Assembly (NCBI GenBank): GCA_021850745.1
Contig: JAJZKX010000129.1
Location: 1-6,000, forward strand
DNA from: Thermoplasmata archaeon
GTDB lineage: Archaea > Thermoplasmatota > Thermoplasmata > Thermoplasmatales > Thermoplasmataceae
Direction: 5' to 3'
Length of the DNA stretch: 6,000 bases
Both the position numbers and the translations under genes were made by a program. The notes below the pieces were generated by a model. It saw nothing but the letters and a program-made list of their open reading frames with translations, had not been told where the DNA came from and did not search any database. Positions 5,239-6,000 of the stretch are shown in pieces. The stretch's first letter is position 1. The number at the start of each line of letters is the position of its first letter.

Positions 5239-6000
5239 CAGTTATTCTCCGTCAGTTCCTCCAGGCTCTTTCCCCTTGTCTCAATGCCCAGCACCAGTGT
5301 TACCACGAGGCCGATAACCGAAAACGCAAAGAAGAAGAGCAAACCAGATCCCAGGCCGGCTATGGCCACAATTGCAGGGAATGCTGTGAGGCCCAGTATG
5401 GCGCCAATCCTGCTCACAGATGTGCCGAACCCCTGCCCGGTTGCCCTTATGGATGTGGGGAACACTTCCTGCGGATATACGAAGTCTGTGCCTCCCGGCC
5501 CCATTGTCTGTGTAACCTCGAACACTATGAAAAGTGCCACTATAGCTGCTGCGACACCACCATCTGTGAATGCGGACTTGGGAACAAGAAGCGCAATTAT
5601 ACCGAGGAAGAGCAGGGAGACCGCCATTCCGGCAAATCCCAATGCTGTGATCTTCTTTCTTCCCAGCCTGTCAATGAATGCAATGCAGAGGAAGCTGCCA
5701 AAAACAGCGAATACCGCGAACACAGCGCTTCCGAGGACTGCAAGGTTCTTGGTCAGTCCGAAGATTTCCAGTATTGTCGGGTTGAACAGGCCAATTCCAT
5801 AAAAAGCGACATCGTATGAGAACCAGAAAATGGAAACGAATAGCGTTGCCCTTATGTTCTTCTTTGAGAAGAGTTCCATGAATGATGATTTCTGCTGGGA
5901 AACCTTGTGCTCATTTGAACTGCCGGAAATGAGTTGTTCTACATTCTTCGCCTCTTCACTTTTTCCAACATGGGCCAGCCACCTTGCGCTCTCAGGAACG
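5238..6000 (-). CDS. MFS transporter, sugar-porter/phosphate-symporter type (5' end outside window)
   Basis: The C-terminal 253 residues of a major facilitator superfamily transporter are visible, from the central loop through TM7-TM12. The frame is open to the window edge (first complete codon at 5999-5997), so the ATG at 5879 is internal. Family marks are PESARWL at 2-8 (the sugar-porter PESPRWL motif after TM6), DRLGRKK at 110-116 (the repeat of the TM2-TM3 loop motif after TM8), PQEVFPT at 176-182 followed by R185 (between TM10 and TM11), and ETRGKSLEEL at 240-249 after TM12. DVAFYGIGL in TM7 and GPGGTDFVYPQEVFPT resemble phosphate:H+ symporters (Pho84-like PHS family) as I remember them, but sugars or organic acids remain possible. 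It probably acts as a proton symporter in the cytoplasmic membrane, using the steep gradient of an acidophile. It is the upstream gene of the operon with the MBL hydrolase, with a one-base overlap. Confidence 0.9.
   Translation of the reverse strand, partial: VPESARWLAHVGKSEEAKNVEQLISGSSNEHKVSQQKSSFMELFSKKNIRATLFVSIFWFSYDVAFYGIGLFNPTILEIFGLTKNLAVLGSAVFAVFAVFGSFLCIAFIDRLGRKKITALGFAGMAVSLLFLGIIALLVPKSAFTDGGVAAAIVALFIVFEVTQTMGPGGTDFVYPQEVFPTSIRATGQGFGTSVSRIGAILGLTAFPAIVAIAGLGSGLLFFFAFSVIGLVVTLVLGIETRGKSLEELTENN

Noticed and set aside
5284..5802. Second plus-strand open frame of 172 codons over the transporter.
   Set aside because: A shadow of the transporter, low complexity (Pro/Thr/Ala), with no recognisable motif.
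5232..5819. Long plus-strand open frame with many cysteines, resembling a Cys-rich protein.
   Set aside because: It lies antisense to the MFS transporter, whose minus-strand frame has clear family motifs (DRLGRKK, PQEVFPT). The Cys codons come from reading the complement of Ala/Gly-rich membrane codons.
1..6000. CRISPR arrays, insertion sequences, tRNA or rRNA genes.
   Set aside because: No regularly spaced repeats, transposase motifs, terminal repeats or cloverleaf-like segments were noticed on reading. Nearly all of the window is accounted for by protein genes.

Overview
The window looks like archaeal chromosome, most likely from the Thermoplasmata (Thermoplasma/Ferroplasma-type acidophiles). 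This rests on TATA-like boxes about 25-40 bases ahead of starts, a nearly leaderless gene, T-tract gene ends without GC-rich hairpins, frequent AGG/AGA arginine and ATA isoleucine codons, and protein sequences of that flavour. The assignment to class is inference. No marker gene is present, and base composition is moderate and was not counted.

Left half (1-3677, + strand): a respiratory electron-transfer module. The 3' part of etfB (electron transfer flavoprotein beta) overlaps etfA (alpha) by ATGA. After a 130-base gap with a candidate promoter and a small dyad comes a 670-residue membrane iron-sulfur protein. It joins a NarI-like haem b membrane domain, two ferredoxin-type [4Fe-4S] motifs and two CCG (HdrD-type) domains, which is the architecture of EtfD/FadF ETF:menaquinone oxidoreductases. 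Together the three genes would carry electrons from acyl-CoA or similar dehydrogenases, via ETF, to the quinone pool. No fixC/fixX-type ETF-QO is seen.

Middle (3678-4527): a short AT-rich convergent gap with two small inverted repeats, then a minus-strand gene for an unrecognised protein with seven predicted membrane segments (N-out, C-in). It has its own near-leaderless promoter.

Right (4528-6000, - strand): a two-gene operon read right to left. The first gene is an MFS transporter cut by the window edge, whose C-terminal half resembles sugar-porter/phosphate:H+ symporter families. It overlaps by one base a 236-residue metallo-beta-lactamase-fold hydrolase of the RNase Z-like type that keeps all seven metal-site residues but has no room for the tRNA-binding arm. 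A T7 tract follows its stop.

No RNA genes, mobile elements, CRISPR arrays or clear horizontal-transfer signs were seen. The window is mostly ordinary core metabolism. The points worth a second look are the non-canonical first CCG motif and incomplete haem-ligand set of the EtfD-like protein, the altered flavin loop of EtfA, the orphan 7-TM protein and the transporter-hydrolase pair.
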